From the NCBI RefSeq assembly GCF_014654785.1, contig NZ_BNBD01000006.1, positions 186,001 through 250,000 of the forward strand: a DNA stretch of 64,000 nt. The letters are read 5' to 3'. The position numbers and the translations under genes were made by a program. Source of the stretch: Streptomyces mashuensis (GTDB lineage: Bacteria > Actinomycetota > Actinomycetes > Streptomycetales > Streptomycetaceae). Positions 33,301 to 42,020 of this stretch are shown here, in pieces. Under the pieces are notes generated by a model, which worked only from the letters and a program-made list of their open reading frames with translations, did no database searches and had not been told where the DNA came from. Each line of letters opens with the position of its first letter. Position 1 is the first letter of the stretch.

Positions 33301-33719
33301 GCCGGTGCCGGCGGCGACCACAGGCCCGCCGCCGTGCCGTCCCGTAGGTGCTGTTCGTACGTGACGACCTTGGCGTGGACGACGTCGAGGCACGCGGTGA
33401 GGTCGTCGATGCGGGCGCGGAGGGAACGTTCGTGCTCGCGGAGGAGGGCGAGGCGGTCGGGTTCGTTGCCGGGGCCGGAGCGGACGAGGGCGGCGAAGCG
33501 CCGCATCGTGGCGATCGGCATGCCGGAGGCGCGCAGGCGGTCGCAGAGCAGCAGCCACTCGACGTCCGCGCGGTCGTACAGGCGCTGCCCGCCCGCGGAG
33601 CGCGGGATGTCGCGCAGGAGCAGGCCCTCGCGCTCGTAGAACCGCAGGGCGTGCACGCTCATGCCGGTGAGTTCGGCGACCTTGCCGATGGGGAGGGGGG
33701 TGGGGGCGTCGTCGGCCAT
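33291..33719 (-). CDS. MerR-family transcriptional regulator
   Basis: 142 residues. The winged helix-turn-helix is PIGKVAELTGMSVHALRFYE with EGLLLRDIPRSAGGQRLYDR, followed by an antiparallel coiled-coil (about 90-128). There are no Cys residues in the C-terminal part, so it is not a metal sensor of the classical sort; an organic ligand is likely. Start ATG 33719. It is divergent from the SDR gene, whose promoter carries a typical MerR operator. Confidence 0.9.
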   Translation of the reverse strand: MADDAPTPLPIGKVAELTGMSVHALRFYEREGLLLRDIPRSAGGQRLYDRADVEWLLLCDRLRASGMPIATMRRFAALVRSGPGNEPDRLALLREHERSLRARIDDLTACLDVVHAKVVTYEQHLRDGTAAGLWSPPAPAAG

Positions 33720-33730
33720 GGCGTCACCGT

Positions 33731-33764
33731 AGCTTGACCTAGCGCGCGGTCGAGCTTCTAGCGT
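33731..33764 (+). promoter_or_regulatory. MerR-type promoter and operator of the SDR gene
   Basis: The -35 TTGACC (33734-33739) and -10 TAGCGT (33759-33764) are 19 bases apart, the over-long spacing typical of MerR-activated promoters. The imperfect dyad AGCTTGACC-N8-GGTCGAGCT (33731-33756) overlaps the spacer. The -10 ends 7 bases before the ATG at 33772, so the mRNA is probably leaderless. Confidence 0.7.
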
Positions 33765-33771
33765 CCCGCTC

Positions 33772-34725
33772 ATGATCACTCGGCAGAAGAGCATCGGCAC
33801 CGGTTTCGGTGCGCACAGCACGGCGGCGGACGTCGTCGCCGGCATCGACCTCACGGGCACGAACGCCCTGGTCACGGGCGGGTATTCGGGTCTGGGCCTG
33901 GAGATCGTGCGGGCCCTGGCGGGCGCCGGGGCACATGTCGTCGTGCCCGCACGGCGACCCGGCACGGCGGCCGCGGCGCTGCGCGGCATCGCGGGGACGG
34001 AGGTGCAGGCGCTGGACCTCGCGGACCAGGACGACGTACGGGCGTTCGCGGAACGGTTCCTGGAGTCGGGGCGGCCCCTGCACACCGTCGTCGCGAACGC
34101 GGGCGTGATGGCGTGCCCCGAGACGCGCGTCGGCCCGGGGGAATGGGAGGCGCACTTCGCGATCAACCACCTGGGCCATTTCGCGCTGGTCAACCGGCTG
34201 CGGCCGGCGCTGGCGCGCGGGGCGCGGGTGGTGGCGGTGGCGTCGTCGGGGCACTTCCTGTCCGGCATCCGCTGGGACGACGTCCACTTCCGCACCGGCT
34301 ACGACCGGTGGCTGGCGTACGCGCAGTCGAAGACGGCGAACGCGCTGTTCGCGGTGCACCTGGACCGGCTGCTCGGCGCACCCGCCGGGGTACGGGCCTT
34401 CGCGGTGCACCCGGGCAGCATCCTCACGCCGCTGCAACGGCACGTACCGCGGGAGGAGTGGCGCGGGCTCGGCTGGGTGACGGAGACGGGCGAGGCGGCG
34501 GAGGGCTTCAAGACGCCGCAGCAGGGCGCGGCGACGGCGGTGTGGGCGGCGACGTCGCCGCTCCTCGCCGGCCGCGGGGGCCTCTACTGCCAGGACTGCG
34601 ACGTCGCCGAGCCGGCCACCGGCGACGACATGCTGGTGGGCGGGGTCAAGCCGTGGGCGGTGGACCGGGAGGCGGCGGCGCGGCTGTGGGACCTGTCGTG
34701 CGAACTGACGGGGGTCGGCGGCTGA
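33772..34725 (+). CDS. Short-chain dehydrogenase/reductase
   Basis: 317 residues, retinol-dehydrogenase-like SDR. NAD(P) site TGGYSGLGLEIVRALAGAG; VVANAGVMACPE is the NNAG-type motif; active-site Ser in VASSGHFLSG and Tyr-x-x-x-Lys in LAYAQSKTANALFAVHLDR. Start ATG 33772 (MITRQKSIGTGFGAHSTAAD) without a ribosome-binding site. It is probably activated by the divergent MerR protein. Substrate unknown; such genes often answer to toxic aldehydes, ketones or quinones. Confidence 0.92.
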   Translation: MITRQKSIGTGFGAHSTAADVVAGIDLTGTNALVTGGYSGLGLEIVRALAGAGAHVVVPARRPGTAAAALRGIAGTEVQALDLADQDDVRAFAERFLESGRPLHTVVANAGVMACPETRVGPGEWEAHFAINHLGHFALVNRLRPALARGARVVAVASSGHFLSGIRWDDVHFRTGYDRWLAYAQSKTANALFAVHLDRLLGAPAGVRAFAVHPGSILTPLQRHVPREEWRGLGWVTETGEAAEGFKTPQQGAATAVWAATSPLLAGRGGLYCQDCDVAEPATGDDMLVGGVKPWAVDREAAARLWDLSCELTGVGG

Positions 34726-34740
34726 GCCACGGTCCCACGG

Positions 34741-35328
34741 TCAGGGGCGCGGCAACGGGACGTCCGCCGGCGGCGGGGGCAGGTCCGTGGGCCACGTCGT
34801 GGGCAAGGACGGCAAGGGCGGCAGGTCGGGGACGGTCCGGGTGCTGCCCGTGCCACCCGTGCGGGCGGTGTGCCACATGGGTTTGAACACCGTCAGGTAG
34901 AAGCCCATGAACGAGAGCGCCGCCAGGACGAAGACCACCAGGAACGCCATCACGCACCCGGTGCCCAGCAGCGTCCTGCTCCGGGCGGCCGGGGGGAGGG
35001 CGGTGGCCCGGCCGGGGCGGCCGTGCGGGTAGCGGACCGTCACCGTGTCGCCCGGCACCACCGTGCGCGGGCCGCCGGCCTCTTCGAGGCGGCGCACCTC
35101 GCCCTCCGGCGTGGTGAATTCGTGCACGTGGTGCCACACGCTGTGGCCGGGGCGGCCGTGCCCGTGGGTCCTCGTGACCACGTACCCGGCGACGCACCGC
35201 CCCTCGACCGCGATGCCGCTGTCCCAGGCGGCTTGCAGGCGTCTCGCCCGGAGCAGCACGGCCACCATGCCGGCGATGCCGCCGGCGGCCAGGAGTGCCG
35301 GCAGGGCCAGGAAGAACACGTCGCGCAT
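34741..35328 (-). CDS. DUF3592-type membrane protein
   Basis: 195 residues. TM1 about 5-26 (FFLALPALLAAGGIAGMVAV), a beta-rich middle domain (HHVHEFTTPEGEVRRLEEAG, VPGDTVTVRYPHGRP) as in DUF3592 proteins, TM2 about 120-148, and a Pro-rich C-terminal tail (LPPPPADVPLPRP). Start ATG 35328. Function unknown. Confidence 0.75.
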   Translation of the reverse strand: MRDVFFLALPALLAAGGIAGMVAVLLRARRLQAAWDSGIAVEGRCVAGYVVTRTHGHGRPGHSVWHHVHEFTTPEGEVRRLEEAGGPRTVVPGDTVTVRYPHGRPGRATALPPAARSRTLLGTGCVMAFLVVFVLAALSFMGFYLTVFKPMWHTARTGGTGSTRTVPDLPPLPSLPTTWPTDLPPPPADVPLPRP

Positions 35329-35422
35329 GACACCCCGTCAGTTGAGTGCTGAAGGAGTGCATTCAACCCGGCCCGGCCGAGTTGGTCCAGTCCAATTCGG
35401 CGAGGCCGGCGGCCGCCGGGCG

Positions 35423-36139
35423 TCAGCCTGCCAGCGCCGTCCTCACCGCCGCCTCCGCGTGCAGGCGGGCCGTGGGGAACACCGGCACCGGGCTGTCGTC
35501 CGCGGTGACCAGCAGTTCGATCTCCGTGCAGCCCAGGACGATACCCTCCGCGCCGTCGGCCACCAGGCCGTCGATGACCTTGCGGTAGGCGGCGCGGGAG
35601 TCCTCGCGGACGATGCCCAGGCACAGCTCCTCGTAGATCACGCGGTGCACGAGCGCCCGGCCCTCCGCGTCGGGGACGCGGACGTCGAGGCCGTGGCCGG
35701 CGAGGCGGCCGCGGTAGAAGTCCTGCTCCATCGTGAACGCGGTGCCCAGCAGGCCCACGCGCCGCACGCCCGCCGCGCGGACCGCGTCGGCGGTGGCGTC
35801 GGCCAGGTGCAGCAGCGGCACGGAGACGGCCGCCGCCACCTGGTCGGCGACCTTGTGCATGGTGTTGGTGCAGATGAGGAGGAAGTCGGCGCCCGCGGCC
35901 TCCAGCGACCGGGCCGCCCCGGCCAGGATCTCCCCGGCCTCCGTCCAGCGGCCCTCCACCTGCAACCGCTCGATCTCCGCGAAGTCGACCGAGTGCAGCA
36001 CGCAGCGGGCGGAGTGCAGTCCGCCGAGCCGGTCCCGCGTGAACTCGTTCAGCAGGCGGTAGTACTCCGCCGTCGACTCCCAGCTCATTCCGCCGATGAG
36101 CCCTATGGTCCGCATGGTCTGCGTCTGCTCGGTCCGCAT
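35423..36139 (-). CDS. Aspartate/glutamate racemase family protein
   Basis: 238 residues. PLP-independent racemase with two active-site Cys residues: Cys90 in FLLICTNTMHK and Cys204 in IVLGCTEIELL. The N-terminal GLIGGMSWESTAEYYRLLNE is diagnostic for aspartate racemases. Start ATG 36139 has GGGGGA upstream; an internal ATG at residue 9 is the alternative. It probably makes D-Asp or D-Glu, or is a broad-specificity racemase. Confidence 0.92.
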   Translation of the reverse strand: MRTEQTQTMRTIGLIGGMSWESTAEYYRLLNEFTRDRLGGLHSARCVLHSVDFAEIERLQVEGRWTEAGEILAGAARSLEAAGADFLLICTNTMHKVADQVAAAVSVPLLHLADATADAVRAAGVRRVGLLGTAFTMEQDFYRGRLAGHGLDVRVPDAEGRALVHRVIYEELCLGIVREDSRAAYRKVIDGLVADGAEGIVLGCTEIELLVTADDSPVPVFPTARLHAEAAVRTALAG

Positions 36140-36222
36140 GGCCGTTCCCCCGTGGATAGCCGCCTGGGTGATGATCGTTGCGTCACCCTAACGCGGACCC
36201 ACCCCCGGCCCCCGATCAGCCC

Positions 36223-37011
36223 TCACGCCGCCTGCACCGGCGGGTTCGGCTTGATCACCGCGTACGGCGCGCCCGCCGGGTCGGCCAGCCACGCCATGCG
36301 GCCGATGTCCGGGACGTCGGACGCCGGCATGAGCACCTCGCCGCCCGAGCCCTGCGTCGTCCGCACCACCGTGTCGACGTCCTCGACCGTGAAGTACGGG
36401 AGCCAGCGCGGCCGTTCCGTCTCGTCGCGCAGCGGGACCACGCCGCCGAACGCGGCCTCCTGCTGGTCGCCCTCGGCGGTGGAGAGGACCGTGTACGTCA
36501 TGCCGGGGACCTTGATGTCCTCGGAGCGCCAGCCGAACAGGCCGCGGTAGAACGCCTTCGCCGACGTGGGGTCGCCGGTGTGGAGCTCGGCCCAGCACAG
36601 GGCGCCGGTCTCGGACGTCTTCTCCAGGCCGGGGACGGCGGCCGGCTGCCAGACGGAGAACTCCGCGCCGCCCGGGTCGGTGAAGCAGCCCATGCGGCCG
36701 GCCTCCATCACGTCGAACGGTGCCACGCGCACCGTACCGCCGCTCTGCTCCACCGACTTGGCGGTGGCGTCGGCGTCGGCCGTCTGGAAGTAGACGGTCC
36801 AGGCGGGGCTCGCGCCCTCCTCCGTGAGCGGGCCGCAGGCGGCCACCGTCCTGCCGTCCTTCTTGAAGAAGCCGTAGCCGCCGGACTCGGGGCCGGCCGA
36901 CTCGAAGTCCCAGCCGAAGACCTGGCCGTAGAAGGCGGCGGCCGCCTCCGTGTCCGGGCTGCCGAGGTCGAGCCAGTTGGGGGCACCGGTGACGAAGTCT
37001 GTGCTGAGCAT
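36223..37011 (-). CDS. VOC (glyoxalase/bleomycin-resistance) family protein, two domains
   Basis: 262 residues, two tandem VOC modules. Module 1 starts at NWLDLGSPDTEAAAAFYGQV, module 2 at CWAELHTGDPTSAKAFYRGL. Each ends with the FTDPGGAEFSVWQP / LADPAGAPYAVIKP strand. Start ATG 37011 with GGAAGGAG upstream. The closest known members include the streptomycete 27-kDa hydroxylase-like proteins. Metal or ligand specificity is unknown. Confidence 0.9.
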   Translation of the reverse strand: MLSTDFVTGAPNWLDLGSPDTEAAAAFYGQVFGWDFESAGPESGGYGFFKKDGRTVAACGPLTEEGASPAWTVYFQTADADATAKSVEQSGGTVRVAPFDVMEAGRMGCFTDPGGAEFSVWQPAAVPGLEKTSETGALCWAELHTGDPTSAKAFYRGLFGWRSEDIKVPGMTYTVLSTAEGDQQEAAFGGVVPLRDETERPRWLPYFTVEDVDTVVRTTQGSGGEVLMPASDVPDIGRMAWLADPAGAPYAVIKPNPPVQAA

Positions 37012-37208
37012 GGTGACGCGCTCCTTCCGTTCGGCCGGTTTCAGTCTGGCACCGGGCACTGACACCCGCCCGGCGGATGCCCGGCGGCCCGGCCCACTCA
37101 CCCCGCCCTCACCCGAACGGAGTAGCCCTCCGATCGCCGCCCGGCTGCGACGGCGTGAGGATGGGAGGGATGAGCGAGCCCGGAGCGAGCGACCCGAAGG
37201 AGCTGATC

Positions 37209-37628
37209 ATGACGACTGCGAAGGACATCATGCACCCGGGCGCACAGTGGGTCACCAAGGACGACTCCCTGCTGCGCGTGGCCGAGCTCATGAAGCAGAT
37301 GGACCTCGGCGCGCTGCCGGTGGCAGACGAGAACGAGCGGCTGTGCGGGATCATCACCGACCGCGACATCGTCGTGAAGTGCGTGGCCCGGGGCCACAAC
37401 GTGGCCGACTGCAGGGCGGCGGACATCTGCGAGGGCACCCCTCGCTGGATCGACGCGAACGCCGACGTCGAGGAGGTCCTGCACGAGATGGAGCAGCACC
37501 GCATCAAGCGGCTGCCGGTGATCGAGAAGAAGCGGCTCATCGGCATGATCAGCGAGGCGGACCTGGCCCAGCACCTCACCGACGACCAGATCGCCGAGTT
37601 CGCGGAGGCGGTGTACGCCCGGCCGTAG
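37209..37628 (+). CDS. CBS-domain protein
   Basis: 139 residues, two CBS motifs and nothing else. Motif 1: DIMHPGAQWVTKDDSLLRVA to GIITDRDIVVKC; motif 2: EVLHEMEQHRIKRLPVIEKK to LIGMISEADLAQ. Start ATG 37209 with GAAGGAG upstream; a less likely ATG is at 37170. Such proteins bind adenine nucleotides and are often linked to redox or dormancy control. Last gene of the accessory block before the MalG-type permease. Confidence 0.92.
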   Translation: MTTAKDIMHPGAQWVTKDDSLLRVAELMKQMDLGALPVADENERLCGIITDRDIVVKCVARGHNVADCRAADICEGTPRWIDANADVEEVLHEMEQHRIKRLPVIEKKRLIGMISEADLAQHLTDDQIAEFAEAVYARP

Positions 37629-37647
37629 ACCGGGGCCGACCGTCCCC

Positions 37648-37677
37648 TGACGCGGACCCGCGCCTCCGCGCTACGCT
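37648..37677 (+). promoter_or_regulatory. Putative promoter of the MalG-type permease gene
   Basis: TGACGC (37648-37653), an 18-base spacer, TACGCT (37672-37677), 39 bases before the ATG. GCGGAGG precedes the start. It would let the separated permease be expressed without the upstream operon. Confidence 0.35.
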
Positions 37678-37716
37678 CCGAGCGGCTGTCCCTGCGCGCC
37701 GCGCGGAGGTGCTCGT

Positions 37717-38562
37717 ATGGGTCCCGTCCTGTCCCCGTCCACGTCCCCCGTCCGCCGCCGGCTGGCGGCCGACGCGGCGTTGCTGCTGGTCGCCGCGGCG
37801 TTCGCGGCGCCGCTGGCGTGGCTGCTGCTGGCGTCGGTCGACGCGGGGGCGGGGCTGCGGCTGCGGTGGCCGGACGGGCCCACGGCGGAGCACTTCTCGG
37901 CGGTGCTGACCGACGAGATCACGTTCACGCCGCTGCTCAACAGCCTCGTGCTGTGCGGCGGGGCGACGGCCGTGACGATCGTGTGCGCCGCGCTCGCCGC
38001 GTACCCGCTGTCCCGCTACCGCTCGCGCCTGGTCCGCCCGTATCTGCTCGGCATCCTCTTCACCACCTGCCTGCCGGTGACGGCCGTGATGGTGCCGGTG
38101 TACGGGCTGTTCGTGCGCGTCAACCTCATCGACACGGTCTCCGGCACGGCGCTGTTCCTCGCCGCCACCCAACTGCCGTTCGCGGTCTGGCTGATGAAGA
38201 ACTTCATGGACGGCGTGCCGGTGAGCCTGGAGGAGGCCGCCTGGACGGACGGCGCGGGGCGCGGTCAGGCGCTGCTGCGCGTGGTGCTGCCGCTGATGGG
38301 GCCCGGGCTGGCCGTGGTGACGGTGCACTGCTTCATCATGACGTGGGGCAACTTCTTCGTGCCGTTCATGCTGCTGCTCACCCCGGACCAGCTCCCCGCC
38401 TCCGTCGGCGTGTTCACCTTCTTCGGCAGCCACGGCCAGGTGGCGTACGGGCAGCTGGCCGCGTTCTCGCTGCTGTACTCCACGCCCGTGGTGCTGCTGT
38501 ACGCCCTGGTGTCCCGCCGCCTGGGCGGCGGGTTCGCGCTGGCGGGCGCCGTCAAGGGCTGA
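37717..38562 (+). CDS. Sugar ABC transporter permease, MalG-type
   Basis: 281 residues, six TM segments. The EAA loop is SLEEAAWTDGAGRGQALLRV and the MalG-type ending GGGFALAGAVKG is present. Start ATG 37717 with GCGGAGG upstream. It belongs in sequence and orientation with the lipoprotein and MalF-type permease at 21375-23599, 14 kb away. It has no binding protein or second permease of its own here. It is followed by the convergent pfkA. Confidence 0.92.
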   Translation: MGPVLSPSTSPVRRRLAADAALLLVAAAFAAPLAWLLLASVDAGAGLRLRWPDGPTAEHFSAVLTDEITFTPLLNSLVLCGGATAVTIVCAALAAYPLSRYRSRLVRPYLLGILFTTCLPVTAVMVPVYGLFVRVNLIDTVSGTALFLAATQLPFAVWLMKNFMDGVPVSLEEAAWTDGAGRGQALLRVVLPLMGPGLAVVTVHCFIMTWGNFFVPFMLLLTPDQLPASVGVFTFFGSHGQVAYGQLAAFSLLYSTPVVLLYALVSRRLGGGFALAGAVKG

Positions 38563-38605
38563 CTGCCCCGGAAGACGCCCGGAAGGACTGCCCTGGAAGG
38601 CTGCC

Positions 38606-39631
38606 CTAGAAGACCGACTCCGCCTCGTCCATCCGGTCCTCCGGCACGCGCTTCAGCTCGGTGATGGCGTCGGCCAGCGGCACCATCCGGATGTCGGTGC
38701 CCTTGAGCGCCGTCATCTTCCCGAACTCGCCGCGGTGGGCGGCCTCGACGGCGTGCCAGCCGAAGCGGGTGGCGAGGACGCGGTCGTACGCGGTGGGGGT
38801 GCCGCCGCGCTGGACGTGGCCGAGGATGATCGACCGGGCCTCCTTGCCCAGGCGCTTCTCCAGCTCGTGGGCGAGGGCGGTGCCGATGCCCTGGAAGCGC
38901 TCGTGGCCGAACTGGTCTATGGCGCCCTTCTCGTAGTCCATCGTCCCCTCGGCGGGGTGCGCGCCCTCGGCGACGCAGATGACGGCGAACTTCTTGCCCC
39001 GGGCGAAGCGCTCCTCCACCATCTTCACCAGGTCGGCGGGGTCGAAGGCGCGCTCCGGCAGGCAGATGCCGTGGGCGCCGCCGGCCATGCCGGACTCCAG
39101 GGCGATCCAGCCGGCGTGGCGGCCCATGACCTCGACGACCATGACGCGCTGGTGCGACTCGGCGGTGGTCTTGAGGCGGTCGATGGCCTCCGTCGCGACG
39201 CCGACGGCCGTGTCGAAGCCGAAGGTGCGGTCGGTGGAGGAGATGTCGTTGTCGATGGTCTTGGGCACGCCGACGACCGGGAGGCCGGCGTCGGACAGCA
39301 TGCGGGCCGCGGTGAGCGTGCCCTCGCCGCCGATGGGGATCAGGACGTCGATGCCGTACTCGCGGGCGAGCTCCTTGGAGCTCTCGCAGGCCTCGCGCAG
39401 CCGGGCGCGCTCCAGCCGGGACGAGCCGAGGATGGTGCCGCCGCGGGCCAGGATGCCGCTGACGGCCTCCAGGTCGAGCTTGCGGTGGCGGCCGTCGAGC
39501 AGGCCCTTGAAGCCGTCCTCGAAGCCGATGACCTCGTCGCCGTGGCCGACGACCGCGCGGTGCACCACCGAGCGGATCACAGCGTTCAGGCCAGGGCAGT
39601 CGCCGCCCGCGGTGAGGACTCCGATGCGCAT
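38606..39631 (-). CDS. pfkA: 6-phosphofructokinase (ATP-type)
   Basis: 341 residues. MRIGVLTAGGDCPGLNAVIR is the N-terminal signature and PKTIDNDISSTDRTFGFDTA the substrate site. The two residues that set the phosphoryl donor are Gly104 (GGEGT) and Lys124 (PKTIDND). From memory this combination is that of the ATP-dependent Streptomyces enzymes, whereas the PPi-dependent Amycolatopsis enzyme has Asp104. Start ATG 39631 with GGAGACA upstream. Divergent from pta. Corresponds to one of the pfkA copies of S. coelicolor (SCO5426). Confidence 0.95.
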   Translation of the reverse strand: MRIGVLTAGGDCPGLNAVIRSVVHRAVVGHGDEVIGFEDGFKGLLDGRHRKLDLEAVSGILARGGTILGSSRLERARLREACESSKELAREYGIDVLIPIGGEGTLTAARMLSDAGLPVVGVPKTIDNDISSTDRTFGFDTAVGVATEAIDRLKTTAESHQRVMVVEVMGRHAGWIALESGMAGGAHGICLPERAFDPADLVKMVEERFARGKKFAVICVAEGAHPAEGTMDYEKGAIDQFGHERFQGIGTALAHELEKRLGKEARSIILGHVQRGGTPTAYDRVLATRFGWHAVEAAHRGEFGKMTALKGTDIRMVPLADAITELKRVPEDRMDEAESVF

Positions 39632-39787
39632 CGTGTGCTGTGTCTCCTGCTCTGGTGGCCCCGGCGGAGGCGGGGAGGATGGTACGTGTGTGCCGTGCCG
39701 ATTCTTTCACGGGTCGGCGGCCGGTGCCGAACCTCCGGGGCTCCGGCGTTCACCTCCTGACGAGCGCCTTATCCACGGGGACAGGTA

Positions 39788-39849
39788 TTGTCAAGAGGGC
39801 AAGGCCACCCTAACGGGTTATTTTTTTCGCCCCCGGGTACCACCGGGGG
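39788..39849 (+). promoter_or_regulatory. pta promoter and leader hairpin
   Basis: TTGTCA (39788-39793), a 17-base spacer and TAACGG (39811-39816) form a good promoter. A run of seven T (39821-39827) follows. Then comes a strong hairpin, CCCCCGG (39830-39836) with CCGGGGG (39843-39849), in the leader just ahead of the AAGGAG ribosome-binding site. The hairpin may affect translation or mRNA stability. Confidence 0.5.
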
Positions 39850-39876
39850 TCACCGCAGCGATCAAGGAGTGCACAC

Positions 39877-41973
39877 GTGACGCGCAGCGTGTACGTGACC
39901 GGGACCGACCGTGGCGACGGGCGTCAGGTCATCGAGCTGGGAGTCATGGAGCTCCTGACCCGCCACGTGGACAAGGTCGGCGTCTTCCGCCCGCTCTTCC
40001 ACGCCGACGGCCCGGACCGCCTCTTCGACCTGCTCCGCGCCCGCTACCGGCTGACGCAGACCCCCGAGAGCGTCGTCGGCATGACGTACGCCGAGGCCGC
40101 CGCCCTCCAGGCCGAGCGCGGCACCGACGAGCTGGTCTCCCGCCTCGTCGACCGCTACCACGCCGTGGCCCGCGACTACGAGTACGTGATCGTCCTCGGC
40201 ACCGACTTCGCCGGCACCACCCTCCCCGACGAGCTGGCGCTCAACGCCCGCCTCGCCAACGAGTTCGGCGCCTCCGTGATCACCGTGGTCGGTGGCCAGG
40301 AGCAGTCCGCCGAGTCGGTGCGCGCCGAGGCCCGCAACGCCTTCCGCGCCTACGAGTCCCTCGGCTGCGACGTCGTGGCCCTGGTGGTCAACCGCGTGGC
40401 CCCCGCCGACCGCGAGGCCGTCGCCGAGCGGCTCACCGCCAGCCTGCCGGTGCCCTGCTACGCGCTGCCCGAGGAGCCCTCCCTCTCCGCGCCCACCGTC
40501 CGCCAGATCGTGCAGGAGCTGGGCGCCGAGGTGCTGCTCGGCGACGAGGCCGGGCTGTCCCGCGACGCCAAGGACTTCGTCTTCGGCGGCGCCATGCTGC
40601 CCGTCTTCCTGCCCGCCCTGACCGAGGGCTGCCTCGTGGTGACCCCGGGCGACCGCGTCGACCTCATCGTCGGCGCCCTCGCCGCGCACAGCGCGGGCGC
40701 GCCGCCCATCGCCGGCCTGCTGCTCACCCTCGACGAGCGCCCCGGCCCCGACATCCTGGCGCTGGCCGGCCGGCTCGCCCCGGGCACGCCCGTCGCCTCG
40801 GTGCCCGGCGGGTCCTTCCCCACCGCCGCCGAGCTGTTCGCCATCGAGGGCAAGCTGGAGGCGTCCTCGCCGCGCAAGGGCGAGACCGCCCTCGGCCTCT
40901 TCGAGCGGCACGTCGACACCGCCGAGCTCACCGACCGCATCTCCGTCGCCCGCTCCGCCCGCGTCACCCCGATGATGTTCGAGCACGAGCTCATCGAGCG
41001 GTCCCGCTCCGCCCGCCGCCGCGTCGTCCTGCCCGAGGGCACCGAGGAGCGCGTGCTGCGCGCCGCCGACGTGCTGCTGCGCCGCGACGTGTGCGACCTG
41101 ATCCTCCTGGGCGAGGAGGAGGCCATCCGCAAGCGCGCCGCCGAGCTGGGCATCGACCTGGCCGAGGCGCAGCTCATCGACCCGCAGACGTCGCCGCTGC
41201 GCGAGCGCTTCGCCGGGATCTACGCGAAGGCGCGCGCCCACAAGGGCATGACGCTGGAGCTCGCGCACGACGTCGTCGCCGACGTGTCGTACTTCGGCAC
41301 GCTGATGGTGCAGGAGGGCCTGGCCGACGGCATGGTCTCCGGCGCGGTGCACTCCACCGCCGCCACCATCCGTCCCGCCTTCGAGATCATCAAGACGGCG
41401 CCGGGCGCGCAGATCGTCTCCTCGGTCTTCTTCATGTGCCTCGCCGACCGGGTGCTCGTCTACGGCGACTGCGCGGTCAACCCGGACCCGAACGCGGAGC
41501 AGCTGGCCGACATCGCCATCCAGTCCGCCGAGACCGCCAAGCAGTTCGGCGTGGAGCCGCGCATCGCGATGCTGTCGTACTCCACCGGCACCTCCGGCTC
41601 CGGCGCCGACGTGGACAAGGTCCGCAAGGCCACCGAGCTGGTGCGCGAGCGCCGCCCGGACCTGCTGGTCGAGGGCCCGATCCAGTACGACGCCGCCGTG
41701 GACGCCAAGGTCGCCGCGACCAAGCTGCCGGGCTCCGAGGTGGCCGGCAAGGCCACCGTGCTGGTCTTCCCCGACCTCAACACGGGCAACAACACCTACA
41801 AGGCCGTGCAGCGCTCGGCCGGCGCCGTCGCCGTCGGCCCGGTGCTCCAAGGCCTGCGCAAGCCGGTCAACGACCTGTCCCGCGGCGCCCTGGTGCAGGA
41901 CATCGTCAACACCGTCGCCATCACCGCCATCCAGGCGCAGGGCGAGCAGCGCAGCGAGCGCACCGAACCGTAA
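39877..41973 (+). CDS. pta: Phosphate acetyltransferase
   Basis: 698 residues, the long form of Pta. It converts acetyl-CoA and phosphate to acetyl phosphate. N-terminal P-loop/BioD-like domain (about 1-215, SVYVTGTDRGDGRQVIELGV), DRTGG regulatory domain (about 220-330, DFVFGGAMLPVFLPALTEGC), and C-terminal catalytic PTA domain (about 375-690) with RVVLPEGTEERVLRAADVLL, FMCLADRVLVYGDCAVNPDP and SYSTGTSGSGADVDKV. Start GTG 39877 with AAGGAG upstream. ackA follows after 94 bases, separated by a very strong hairpin. Confidence 0.97.
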   Translation: MTRSVYVTGTDRGDGRQVIELGVMELLTRHVDKVGVFRPLFHADGPDRLFDLLRARYRLTQTPESVVGMTYAEAAALQAERGTDELVSRLVDRYHAVARDYEYVIVLGTDFAGTTLPDELALNARLANEFGASVITVVGGQEQSAESVRAEARNAFRAYESLGCDVVALVVNRVAPADREAVAERLTASLPVPCYALPEEPSLSAPTVRQIVQELGAEVLLGDEAGLSRDAKDFVFGGAMLPVFLPALTEGCLVVTPGDRVDLIVGALAAHSAGAPPIAGLLLTLDERPGPDILALAGRLAPGTPVASVPGGSFPTAAELFAIEGKLEASSPRKGETALGLFERHVDTAELTDRISVARSARVTPMMFEHELIERSRSARRRVVLPEGTEERVLRAADVLLRRDVCDLILLGEEEAIRKRAAELGIDLAEAQLIDPQTSPLRERFAGIYAKARAHKGMTLELAHDVVADVSYFGTLMVQEGLADGMVSGAVHSTAATIRPAFEIIKTAPGAQIVSSVFFMCLADRVLVYGDCAVNPDPNAEQLADIAIQSAETAKQFGVEPRIAMLSYSTGTSGSGADVDKVRKATELVRERRPDLLVEGPIQYDAAVDAKVAATKLPGSEVAGKATVLVFPDLNTGNNTYKAVQRSAGAVAVGPVLQGLRKPVNDLSRGALVQDIVNTVAITAIQAQGEQRSERTEP

Positions 41974-41980
41974 AGAAGTC

Positions 41981-42020
41981 CGGCCGTGGGGCCGGGGCCC
42001 GCGCCCCGGCCCCACGGCCG
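41981..42020. terminator. Strong perfect hairpin between pta and ackA
   Basis: An 18-base perfect stem with a 4-base loop: 41981-41998 pairs with 42003-42020 (arm starts CGGCCGTGGGGCCGG). It lies 8 bases after the pta stop. Without a U-tract it could be a terminator or an mRNA 3'-stabilising element that sets different levels of pta and ackA. Confidence 0.6.
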
